Positions 8,745-16,634 of a DNA stretch of 64,000 bases are shown in pieces; position 1 is the first letter of the stretch, and the number at the start of each line of letters is the position of its first letter. A program made the position numbers and the translations under genes. This stretch comes from Chitinophaga niabensis (GTDB lineage Bacteria; Bacteroidota; Bacteroidia; Chitinophagales; Chitinophagaceae): contig JAFIGY010000022.1 in NCBI GenBank assembly GCA_017849435.1, positions 124,001 through 188,000 on the forward strand, read 5' to 3'. The notes under the pieces are model-generated. The model had not been told where the DNA came from and made no database searches. It worked only from the letters and a program-made list of their open reading frames with translations.

Positions 8745-8775
8745 CAAAAATAGGAATATTTTTATTTCATCCAAA
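8745..8775 (-). promoter_or_regulatory. Promoter of tRNA-Lys (TTTG-N19-TATTTTTG)
   Basis: On the minus strand a TTTG -33 box and a TATTTTTG -7 box are separated by 19 bases, matching the Bacteroidota housekeeping sigma consensus. The -7 box ends 16 bases before the mature tRNA 5' end. Confidence 0.75.
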
Positions 8776-8802
8776 TTTTTGAAATTTTTTTTCAGTCAGC
8801 CT

Positions 8803-9822
8803 TCATTTCCGCTTCTGATTGAACGCTTTAATCTCCTCAACCAACCGCGCCCTCCCTTTCTCCGGCCGCTCCAGCATCACGTAATGCGTCCCCTCCGGCA
8901 ACGTCACAAACTGCTTCTTCGGCGTATTCACCAGTTTATTTTCGAGCGCTGCCATATCTTCCGGCCGGCTCCAGGTATCATATGCGCCGCGTACCACGAG
9001 CACAGGCACACGAATATCTTTCGCCTGCCACAACCCCTTGCCCTGCGCGGTATAGAACCCCTCGGCCCGATACCCCCCGGGAACTTCCAGCACGCTGTCG
9101 GCATTAAAACTGATGGCGGTGTGCTGGTAAGCCTCGGCCACTGCCGGGTCGCGCCAGCTGCTCTTATCGGCGGAAGGAATAACGCTGTTCCAGTTCTCGA
9201 TCAGCATAGCCGCGCTGGCCCGGCGTAATACGGGTGTAGAAGCGTAATTGAACTGGGTAGTGTCCAACGGATTGCGGAAAACCCTGGTATAGGCCCAGGG
9301 AGCCTTGACGTTATAGAGACTGTTCAGCATGATGAGCGCAGCGATCTTGTCCGGATACATGCACGCGTAATATCCCATCCAATGCCCACCACTGGCCCAG
9401 CCGAAAAGGGTGACGCGTTTCTTCCGCGTCTTTTCGGTGATGAATTCCACCACTGCATCGATATCGTGGGAAACTTCCGCGGCAGATCCTGCAATGACCC
9501 AACGGCGCGTAGTATCGTAATCAGGGCGGGTAGAGGATTCCCACCCACGCGCATCCATGATGAATACGTCCATTCCCGCTTTCGCGAGGTCTTCAGCAAG
9601 CGAGCCGCCGGGCACGGACAGATCGAAGGAGGCGATTGCACCCGGACCGCCCCCATGCAGCAACAATATCGGCGGTTTGCGGCTGTGTTTCCGGGCCCTG
9701 ATCTCCCGCACAAAGATGCGCACGCCGGGGTCACTGGCAATGGTATAGTCTTCCCGATGGATCTCTTGGGCAATAGCGGTGTACGAAAGGTGTAATGACA
9801 GGACTAACAAGGTTTTCCACAT
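8803..9822 (-). CDS. Alpha/beta hydrolase with alanine at the nucleophile position
   Basis: A 339-residue exported protein (signal peptide of about 18 residues ending TAIAQ). It has the oxyanion-loop motif HGGGPGA, then LFGWASGGHW where hydrolases of this type have the nucleophile elbow G-x-S-x-G-G. Aligned that way, the serine is Ala (codon GCC) and the next residue is Ser. The acid (VVRGAYDTWSRP) and base (PEGTHYVML) regions are retained. It may be a non-catalytic relative, use the shifted serine, or have changed chemistry. The nearest gene is an acetyltransferase on the other strand, so context gives no substrate. Confidence 0.85.
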   Translation of the reverse strand: MWKTLLVLSLHLSYTAIAQEIHREDYTIASDPGVRIFVREIRARKHSRKPPILLLHGGGPGAIASFDLSVPGGSLAEDLAKAGMDVFIMDARGWESSTRPDYDTTRRWVIAGSAAEVSHDIDAVVEFITEKTRKKRVTLFGWASGGHWMGYYACMYPDKIAALIMLNSLYNVKAPWAYTRVFRNPLDTTQFNYASTPVLRRASAAMLIENWNSVIPSADKSSWRDPAVAEAYQHTAISFNADSVLEVPGGYRAEGFYTAQGKGLWQAKDIRVPVLVVRGAYDTWSRPEDMAALENKLVNTPKKQFVTLPEGTHYVMLERPEKGRARLVEEIKAFNQKRK

Positions 9823-9869
9823 AAATCATGGATGATTCAGGCATAAAAATAACGTAATTTACGGACAGA

Positions 9870-10403
9870 ATGAAAGAACTACATATCTCGCAGGTGGAGG
9901 AAACCGACCTGCCCCTGCTCATACAGCTGGAGCAACAGACCTTCCTGGACGCGTTCGAATCAGCGTATAAACCGAAGGACGTAGAGGCTTTTCTCCACGA
10001 AAGGAAGAACATGACCGTTATTCATGCGGAATGGACAACAAAGAATACATTCTTTTACATCCTGCGCCATACCGGCACGCCTGCCGGTTTTTTAAAACTG
10101 AACCTCCACAAACAACCGGATAACGGAACGGTTTTCCCCGAACCGGTCATGGAACTGGAACGGATCTATCTGTTATCAACCTTCACAGGAAAGCAACTCG
10201 GGAAAGAACTGATCGCGTTTGCCTACCAAAAAGCGCGGCATCATTTCGTAGAGGCGTTGTGGTTAGGAGTGTGGGAACATAACCATAAAGCGCAGAGATT
10301 CTACGAAAAGGAGGGATTCCTGCATTTCGGGGAACACAACTTCATGGTGGGGCAACAGCAGGACCGGGACCTGTTACTGGTGAAGCGGATGGGGAATGAG
10401 TGA
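9870..10403 (+). CDS. GNAT family N-acetyltransferase
   Basis: A 177-residue cytosolic acetyltransferase that transfers acetyl from acetyl-CoA to an amine. The acetyl-CoA-binding loop appears as FTGKQLGKELIAFAYQKA near residues 108-125 (a Q/R-x-x-G-x-G/A-like motif), followed by the strand LWLGVWEHNHKAQRFYEKEG typical of GNAT motif B. The overall pattern resembles PaiA-like polyamine/diamine acetyltransferases, but the substrate is inferred weakly. It is a single gene; a possible hairpin terminator lies about 90 bases downstream. Confidence 0.87.
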   Translation: MKELHISQVEETDLPLLIQLEQQTFLDAFESAYKPKDVEAFLHERKNMTVIHAEWTTKNTFFYILRHTGTPAGFLKLNLHKQPDNGTVFPEPVMELERIYLLSTFTGKQLGKELIAFAYQKARHHFVEALWLGVWEHNHKAQRFYEKEGFLHFGEHNFMVGQQQDRDLLLVKRMGNE

Positions 10404-10492
10404 AAAAACTACAAAGAATAGCTAAAAACATGGTACCGGAACGACCGGATTTCGCCGATATTGCTGTCATAAACGGATCAATCCGCGTTATG

Positions 10493-10516
10493 AAAAGCGC
10501 ATCGCGCTTATTTTTT
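10493..10516 (+). terminator. Possible terminator downstream of the GNAT gene
   Basis: AAGCGC-ATC-GCGCTT hairpin followed by ATTTTTT. The stem is short (6 pairs, 3-base loop) and 90 bases from the stop codon, so this is only a moderate call. Confidence 0.45.
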
Positions 10517-10565
10517 GGATTTATCCTGCAAACGATTGCACTCACTTAAAATCAACAAGAATTCC

Positions 10566-11918
10566 ATGAAAAAACTGGCATGTCTGCTTACGATGCTGAT
10601 CACCGCGCAATCCCTTTTCGCCCAGAAGGACGACCACATGAAATGGTGGCGCGACGCGCGGTTCGGTATGTTCATCCACTGGGGCGTGTACGCCGTTCCG
10701 GCTGGTACTTATAAAGGCTATCCCATGGCGCGGGGAGGAGGGGAATGGATCATGAACCGGAGCAAGATACCGGTGACGGAATATCAACAATACGCCAAAC
10801 AGTTCAATCCCGTTAAATATGATGCGGATGCCTGGGTAAAAATGGCGAAGGACGCAGGAATGAAGTACATCGTGATCACGGCGAAGCATCACGACGGCTT
10901 CGCACTCTTCAATTCTAAAGCCAGCAAATGGAATGTGGCGGATGCAACACCCTATGGGAAAGATCTCCTGAAACCCCTGGCCGCGGCCTGTAAGAAATAC
11001 GGGATCAAACTGGGGTTCTATTACTCTCAGGCACAGGACTGGAACAATCCCGGCGGAGCCGTTGCCCGTAAGGAAATGCGCGAAGGCTGGCCGAACCCTG
11101 ATTCTGCTAAAATAGACGCCTATACGAAAGAACACAGCGGTCACTGGGATCCCGCTCAAACAACGGCTACTTTTGATCAGTATATCGACAGGGTGGCTGT
11201 TCCCCAGGTGAAGGAGCTGCTCACCAATTATGGGGAAGTAGCGGTGCTCTGGTGGGATACGCCGACTAACATGACGGATGACGCTGCGAAAAAACTGCAA
11301 TCTGAACTGGCACTGCAACCGAATATCGTTACGAATGACCGCCTCAAACGCCCGAATTTCCCTGGCGATTATAAAACGCCGGAACAACGCATTCCCAACG
11401 CCAGCGAGCTTGATGGCCGCGATTGGGAAACCTGCATGACGATGAACGGCACCTGGGGCTACAAAAGCTACGATAATAAATGGAAATCCGTATCCACACT
11501 CGTCCGTAACCTGATAGACATCGCTTCCAAGGGCGGGAATTATTTATTGAATGTAGGGCCTACGGCGGAAGGGGAGTTCCCGGAAGAAAGTATCAAAAGT
11601 CTGAAAGGCATTGGCGACTGGATGAAAGTGAACGGGGAAGCGATCTACGGTACAAAAGGTAATCCGCTGCAGGCGCAGGAGTGGGGCCGTATCACCCGGA
11701 AGCAGAACACTTTATACCTTTCCGTTTTTGACTGGCCGTCCAATGGCCAACTGAGCGTTTCCGGTCTGAAGAACAAGGTGAAAAGCGCTACCATACTGGG
11801 TACCAAAGGAAAACTCAAAACTACTGTCAACGGCGATCAGCTGTCTGTCAGCCTGCCGACACAGCCCGTTAATGAAATTGCTACGGTGGTGAAAGTAGAA
11901 GTGGAAGGGAATCTTTAA
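10566..11918 (+). CDS. Alpha-L-fucosidase, GH29
   Basis: 450 residues from the ATG at 10566, chosen because it starts a clean signal peptide (MKKLACLLTMLITAQSLFAQ); an upstream ATG at 10515 would precede it with an unlikely 17-residue extension. The protein hydrolyses terminal alpha-L-fucose from glycans, most likely in the periplasm. GH29 signatures are visible: WWRDARFGMFIHWG near the N-terminus, AKHHDGFALF, and AVLWWDT, whose aspartate is the expected nucleophile. A beta-sandwich C-terminal domain follows from about residue 360. No SusC/SusD pair is adjacent, so this is not part of a visible polysaccharide utilisation locus. The stop overlaps the convergent MtfA-like gene by 4 bases. Confidence 0.92.
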   Translation: MKKLACLLTMLITAQSLFAQKDDHMKWWRDARFGMFIHWGVYAVPAGTYKGYPMARGGGEWIMNRSKIPVTEYQQYAKQFNPVKYDADAWVKMAKDAGMKYIVITAKHHDGFALFNSKASKWNVADATPYGKDLLKPLAAACKKYGIKLGFYYSQAQDWNNPGGAVARKEMREGWPNPDSAKIDAYTKEHSGHWDPAQTTATFDQYIDRVAVPQVKELLTNYGEVAVLWWDTPTNMTDDAAKKLQSELALQPNIVTNDRLKRPNFPGDYKTPEQRIPNASELDGRDWETCMTMNGTWGYKSYDNKWKSVSTLVRNLIDIASKGGNYLLNVGPTAEGEFPEESIKSLKGIGDWMKVNGEAIYGTKGNPLQAQEWGRITRKQNTLYLSVFDWPSNGQLSVSGLKNKVKSATILGTKGKLKTTVNGDQLSVSLPTQPVNEIATVVKVEVEGNL

Positions 11919-12694
11919 CTCGCTTTCTTTCCCACCGGATCCTGCCGGAACATCTTTGCCAGTAAGGCATACAACTCGGGGTGATGCGTCTGCATCGCCT
12001 CGGGTTTTTCAAAGAAATACTCTGATACTACGGCCAGGAACTCACTCTGGTTCATGGCGGCGTAAGGGTTGATATCCGAATGCCCTTCTTCTATCCGTCT
12101 GATCTCTTCATGCATCACCTGCAGCCAGGGAAGGCTGTAGCTGTTCTGCAGCAGGGACTCCGGCATACCGTCTACAGCGCCGTCCGTTTTATCTACCAGG
12201 TGTACGAATTCATGAATAGCAGTATTGTGTTTCCCTTCATGATCGGAAAAGCCTGCCCGCAGCGCGGATTGGGACAGTAACATTTGCCCGTTCAGCGCAC
12301 CGCTGCCCACCATGCCGAGAATATTCCGCCGGTCGCCTTCATACTGGTATGTTTCATCGAAAGTATCCGGATAGAGAATCACATTGGTGAGATTACGGTA
12401 ACGCCAGCCGGGAAAATAAAAGATCGGGATCACTGCGCTGGCCGCGATCAGCACCCGGTCCACATCTTCCACCTTCGTACCTACACCTTCAATGGTCACG
12501 TCCCGCAGGAAATCCTGTACAGCGGCCACGAAACGAGGTTTTTCCTCCGGTTTCAGCTCGCGGTAATAACGTACCTGTGCTGTCAGCAACGCTTCCGTAT
12601 TGGCGGGAATAACAATTCCCCGGCGCTTACGCGGGCGGCGCCAGAACCACCAGAAAAGCAGCAGAAAAACGATGATCGGTATCACAAATGCCAT
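11915..12694 (-). CDS. Zinc-dependent peptidase, M90 (MtfA-like)
   Basis: A 259-residue protein with one N-terminal membrane helix (residues 2-18) followed by a basic stretch. The M90/MtfA family signature is the zinc motif HEFVHLVDKTDG near residue 160, preceded by the conserved FPGWRY region. In E. coli MtfA regulates glucose PTS through Mlc and has aminopeptidase activity; PTS partners are not visible here, so the role in this organism is open. The membrane anchor is a common variation in Bacteroidota. It is convergent with the fucosidase gene (4-base overlap). Confidence 0.87.
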   Translation of the reverse strand: MAFVIPIIVFLLLFWWFWRRPRKRRGIVIPANTEALLTAQVRYYRELKPEEKPRFVAAVQDFLRDVTIEGVGTKVEDVDRVLIAASAVIPIFYFPGWRYRNLTNVILYPDTFDETYQYEGDRRNILGMVGSGALNGQMLLSQSALRAGFSDHEGKHNTAIHEFVHLVDKTDGAVDGMPESLLQNSYSLPWLQVMHEEIRRIEEGHSDINPYAAMNQSEFLAVVSEYFFEKPEAMQTHHPELYALLAKMFRQDPVGKKAS

Positions 12695-12777
12695 AGATCA
12701 AATGTCGCATTTCGCCCTCACCTCCGCAACTTTTTCTATTAGGGATTGTTTATCAAACAGAACAATCAACTCCGCTC

Positions 12778-15186
12778 ATGCCAAGATGGTTACGCATTAC
12801 CTTCATCTCCACCGGAAGTTTTATCGTTCTGATCATCCTGCTATGGCTGGTGCTCGCATGGATCATCCGCAGTAATAAGCAAACCCTGCTCCGGGAAATA
12901 TCCGCGCAGTTGAGCAACCGGCTGAACGGACAGCTGGAGATCAGAGACATGGAGCCATCACTGGTGCATAGTTTCCCCAATATTTCCGTTACCTTGAAAG
13001 ATGTTTCGCTGAAGGATAGTCTTTTCCGGCAACATCATCATGCTTTGCTGGACGTAAAGGAAATATTTGTGAAAGTGAATACTTTCGCCATTCTTCGCAA
13101 AAAAGTGGAGATCCGCCAGATATCGCTGAAAGACGGGAATATTGATTTGTACACCGACAGCTCCGGATATTCCAACACATACCTGCTGCAGGGTCACTCC
13201 TCTGGCGGAAAACAGCCCGTCATAGAGCGTTTCCGGATGGAGAACATGCAGTTCTCCCTGGAGAATGGTCAGAAGAATAAACGGTTCCGCTTCGCTATCC
13301 GTTCCATGCGTGGCGAAATGAAAAATAATGAAGAAGGATGGACATGCGCGCTGCATACGGATATGCGGATACAGGATATGGCTTTCAATACGGCGAAGGG
13401 AAGCTATGCACAGAACAAAACGCTGCAGGCCGATATCGATCTCCGGTTCACATCCGCCACACGCACGCTGTCTGTCCCTTCCCAGATATTGTATTTCGAT
13501 CAACAACCTTTTACATTCGACGGTACTTTCAATTTTTCCCAGGCGCCACCTGTCTTTAGCCTGAAGATCACAGGCAACCATGTGCATTTCAGGGAAGCGG
13601 CGTCCCTGCTTACGCCCGCTATTTCCCGGAAGCTGGATAGTATTGACTTTGCACAACCGCTCAATGTACAGGCAGATATCCGGGGACATATGCAATACCG
13701 GGATACGCCTTATGTGCACGTCACCTGGGATACGAAGGACAATGTATTGTCCGCACAGTCCCTCGTCCTCGGAAGCTGCAGTTTCCGAGGCGGGTTCCTG
13801 AACGAAGTAACCCCGGGTAACGGTCATAACGATGCCAATTCACGGTTAAGCCTATACGATTTTAAATGCCGTTTTGGCGATATCCCTGTTTCGGCGGACA
13901 CGATCCGCATATTCAATCTGAAGAAACCCCTGCTCACCGGCCGCTTCAGATCCCGTTTCCCGCTCGGCAGCCTCACAGCAGTCATGGACACTGGTTTATT
14001 CAGGTTTTCCAAAGGCGGGATGGATGTGGACCTCGAATACCAGGGTTCCTGGGACGCGAGGGATACCATGGCCGGCTTTCTCCGGGGTACAATGAAAGTG
14101 CAGGATGGGGCTTTTGTTTATGTGCCGAGGGGGCTTGCTTTTTCCAACTGCCAGGCTACGCTGGATTTTACCGGCCAGGACCTTTTCCTCCGCAACGTGC
14201 ATGTGCAAAGCGGCAACAGTACTGTACAAATGGAAGGAAGTATCCGCAACATCCTCAATTTTTATTTTTCCGCACCTGAGAAGATCGTGCTGGACTGGTC
14301 GGTTCGCAGCCCGCTGATCAACCTCAACGAATTCCAGTCCTTCTTCACACAACGCCGCAAAGGAGCGGTCAGTCAGCGTAAAAAGCAGCAGGATATGGCG
14401 CGGGCGATAAAACAGCTGGAAGTGATGCTGGATGCCTGCAGTATGAATATGAAGGTAGCGCTGGATAAAGTGCGGTACCGGCAATTCACGGCTTCCAATG
14501 TAAAGGCCGGCATTTACGTGACCCGGAACGACGTCAGACTCAATAATGTGGCTTTGCAGACAGCAGGCGGACAAATGCAGTTGAACGGCAGTATAGCGCA
14601 TGGAGGGGTCGGGAACGACCGGTTTTCTGTGGACGCGCGGCTCCGGCAGGTGCAGATAGATCAGCTGTTCCATGCATTCGAAGATTTCGGGCAGAATGCG
14701 ATCCGGGGAAAGAATCTGAAAGGAATATTATCCGCCACCGCAAAGGTTTCCGGCGGATTGAAGGAAGACGTTTCCATCAAGCGGCATTCGCTGTTCGGCG
14801 CTGTTACCTTCGATCTCAACAAAGGCGCACTCATACACTTTGAGCCGCTGGAAGATATCGGTATGTTTATTTTCAGGAAAAGGGACATGAGCAATATCAC
14901 TTTCGAGAATATCCACAACACGCTGGACATTCAGGGCAACAAAATCATCATCCACCCGATGATGATTGCTTCCAGCGTATTGAATATCCAGCTCGAAGGC
15001 ATATACGGATTTTCAAAAGGAACCAATATCAAAATGAAAGTCCCGTTACGCAACCCTAAGAAGGATGAGTTGATCACGGATGCGGAAGAATTGAAAAAAC
15101 GGAGAAAAAAAGGCATTGTGATCAACCTGCGTGCGGTAGACGGACCGGACGGGAAAGTGAAGATCAAACTGGGTAAGGGAGATTGA
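12778..15186 (+). CDS. AsmA-like envelope protein
   Basis: 802 residues: an N-terminal membrane helix (about residues 8-30), then a long beta-rich region with an AsmA-type start (NGQLEIRDMEPSLVHSFPNI) and AsmA C-terminal repeats ending near residue 760. AsmA/TamB-like proteins form hydrophobic grooves thought to carry phospholipids between inner and outer membrane. The C-terminal basic tail (KKRRKKG) is notable. The stop codon overlaps a possible early start of the next nuclease gene, but that gene's preferred start is 80 bases downstream. Confidence 0.85.
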   Translation: MPRWLRITFISTGSFIVLIILLWLVLAWIIRSNKQTLLREISAQLSNRLNGQLEIRDMEPSLVHSFPNISVTLKDVSLKDSLFRQHHHALLDVKEIFVKVNTFAILRKKVEIRQISLKDGNIDLYTDSSGYSNTYLLQGHSSGGKQPVIERFRMENMQFSLENGQKNKRFRFAIRSMRGEMKNNEEGWTCALHTDMRIQDMAFNTAKGSYAQNKTLQADIDLRFTSATRTLSVPSQILYFDQQPFTFDGTFNFSQAPPVFSLKITGNHVHFREAASLLTPAISRKLDSIDFAQPLNVQADIRGHMQYRDTPYVHVTWDTKDNVLSAQSLVLGSCSFRGGFLNEVTPGNGHNDANSRLSLYDFKCRFGDIPVSADTIRIFNLKKPLLTGRFRSRFPLGSLTAVMDTGLFRFSKGGMDVDLEYQGSWDARDTMAGFLRGTMKVQDGAFVYVPRGLAFSNCQATLDFTGQDLFLRNVHVQSGNSTVQMEGSIRNILNFYFSAPEKIVLDWSVRSPLINLNEFQSFFTQRRKGAVSQRKKQQDMARAIKQLEVMLDACSMNMKVALDKVRYRQFTASNVKAGIYVTRNDVRLNNVALQTAGGQMQLNGSIAHGGVGNDRFSVDARLRQVQIDQLFHAFEDFGQNAIRGKNLKGILSATAKVSGGLKEDVSIKRHSLFGAVTFDLNKGALIHFEPLEDIGMFIFRKRDMSNITFENIHNTLDIQGNKIIIHPMMIASSVLNIQLEGIYGFSKGTNIKMKVPLRNPKKDELITDAEELKKRRKKGIVINLRAVDGPDGKVKIKLGKGD

Positions 15187-15253
15187 CCATGGATCGGGCA
15201 AGGAATTCCCCGGTGCCTGACAGCAGTATATTTTCTGTTATCGCCGATCCGCG

Positions 15254-15261
15254 TATATTTG
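15254..15261 (+). promoter_or_regulatory. -7 box (TATATTTG) next to the nuclease start
   Basis: TATATTTG matches TAnnTTTG and ends 5 bases before the preferred ATG at 15267. If active, the transcript would start at or very near the start codon (leaderless). The -33 element is not clear. Confidence 0.4.
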
Positions 15262-15266
15262 CCAAT

Positions 15267-16634
15267 ATGTACGCCATTGTAGACATTGAAACAACAGGGG
15301 GCTATGCCGGCGCAGGGAGCATCACGGAAATCGCCATTTTTATCCATGACGGCATGCAGGTGGTAGATCAGTATGAAACGCTTGTAAACCCTGGTGTACC
15401 GATCCCCCGTTATATTCAGGCATTGACCGGCATTACGGACGAAATGGTGGCGGATGCGCCTTATTTTGAAGATGTATCCGCAAAAGTGTTCGAATTGTTG
15501 CAGGGTCAGATATTTGTGGCGCACAATGTGAATTTCGATTATTCCTTTCTCCGGCATCAGCTGGAATCCTGCGGATACCGCCTGCAAAGCAAAAAGCTCT
15601 GCACCGTACGCCTCAGCCGGAAAATATTTCCGGGATACCCTTCTTACAGCCTGGGCAATATCTGCCGTTCCCTGAACATCCATATACAGCAACGCCACCG
15701 CGCATCAGGGGACGCTGCGGCTACTGTACTGTTGTTTGAAAGGCTGCTGAACGCGGACAAGGATAAGGCGATTGCTGCCGCCCTGCACGCTCGTTCCGGA
15801 GAAAAATGGCTGCCGATGCATTTGCCGGAAGACCAGGTATCGGTATTGCCCGCTTCACCCGGTGTGTATTACTTCCATAATGAAAAAGGGAAAGTGGTGT
15901 ACGTGGGGAAGGCGAGGAATATCCGGAAGCGCGTCACCAGCCACTTTACCGGCAACAACCCCGGCCGGCAGCGGCAGGAGTTCCTACGGAACATCCACAG
16001 TATTACGTTTGAGCGGACAGGAACGGAACTGATGGCCTTTATCCTTGAATCAATAGAGATACGCCGGCTCTGGCCACGATATAACAATGCGCAGAAACGC
16101 ATCGAATCAAAGTTTGGATTTTATGCTTTTGAAGATCAGCAGGGGTATTTAAGGCTGGCCATTGAAAAGCGGAGAAAATACACCACGCCGGTGTTTGCGT
16201 TCAACCTGCTGGTGGAAGGGCATCAACGGCTGAGGGCGTTGGTAAAGGAGTTCAAGCTCTGCCCGAAACTCTGCTTCCTGCAAACGGGCAACGACGTCTG
16301 CATCGGCATCGAAGAGAAAACCTGCAAAGGCGCCTGTGAGAAAAAGGAGAAGCCGAAAAAGTATAATCAGCGGGTACAAAAAGCGATCGAACATCTGCAG
16401 ACGGAGCAACCGTCATTTGCCATCATGGATGCGGGACGCATCGCTACGGAACAGAGCTGCATCCTGATGGAGAAAGGGAAATTCTACGGCATGGGTTATG
16501 TTCCCCGCGATGTGGCAGTTTCCGACGGTGAAATGCTGAAGAACTGGCTTACACAGTACCCTGAAAATGAATTCATCCTCAATTTATTACGGCAGTATGC
16601 CAACAACAATACGGCAAGGCTGATCAGTCTGTGA
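15267..16634 (+). CDS. DnaQ-like exonuclease fused to GIY-YIG (UvrC/Cho-like) nuclease
   Basis: 455 residues from the ATG at 15267, chosen because the exonuclease domain starts exactly there (MYAIVDIETTGG); the frame is open back to 15183. Residues 1-165 are a DEDDh 3'-5' exonuclease: D-x-E in DIETTGG, HNVNFD, and HRASGDAA with the final His/Asp. A GIY-YIG nuclease follows at about 195-270 (SPGVYYF, VVYVGKARNIRKRV and a distal Glu), as in UvrC and Cho. Such fusions are widespread and may assist nucleotide excision repair. A CxxxC-x5-C-like cysteine cluster (CPKLCFLQ, TCKGACEK) lies near residues 332-355. It converges on the giant helicase gene with an 11-base overlap. Confidence 0.88.
   Translation: MYAIVDIETTGGYAGAGSITEIAIFIHDGMQVVDQYETLVNPGVPIPRYIQALTGITDEMVADAPYFEDVSAKVFELLQGQIFVAHNVNFDYSFLRHQLESCGYRLQSKKLCTVRLSRKIFPGYPSYSLGNICRSLNIHIQQRHRASGDAAATVLLFERLLNADKDKAIAAALHARSGEKWLPMHLPEDQVSVLPASPGVYYFHNEKGKVVYVGKARNIRKRVTSHFTGNNPGRQRQEFLRNIHSITFERTGTELMAFILESIEIRRLWPRYNNAQKRIESKFGFYAFEDQQGYLRLAIEKRRKYTTPVFAFNLLVEGHQRLRALVKEFKLCPKLCFLQTGNDVCIGIEEKTCKGACEKKEKPKKYNQRVQKAIEHLQTEQPSFAIMDAGRIATEQSCILMEKGKFYGMGYVPRDVAVSDGEMLKNWLTQYPENEFILNLLRQYANNNTARLISL

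Noticed and set aside
8582-8782. Small plus-strand open frame over the tRNA region
   Set aside because: It runs through the terminator and antisense to tRNA-Lys.
12958-13827. 289-residue minus-strand open frame
   Set aside because: Antisense to the AsmA-like gene; no recognisable features.
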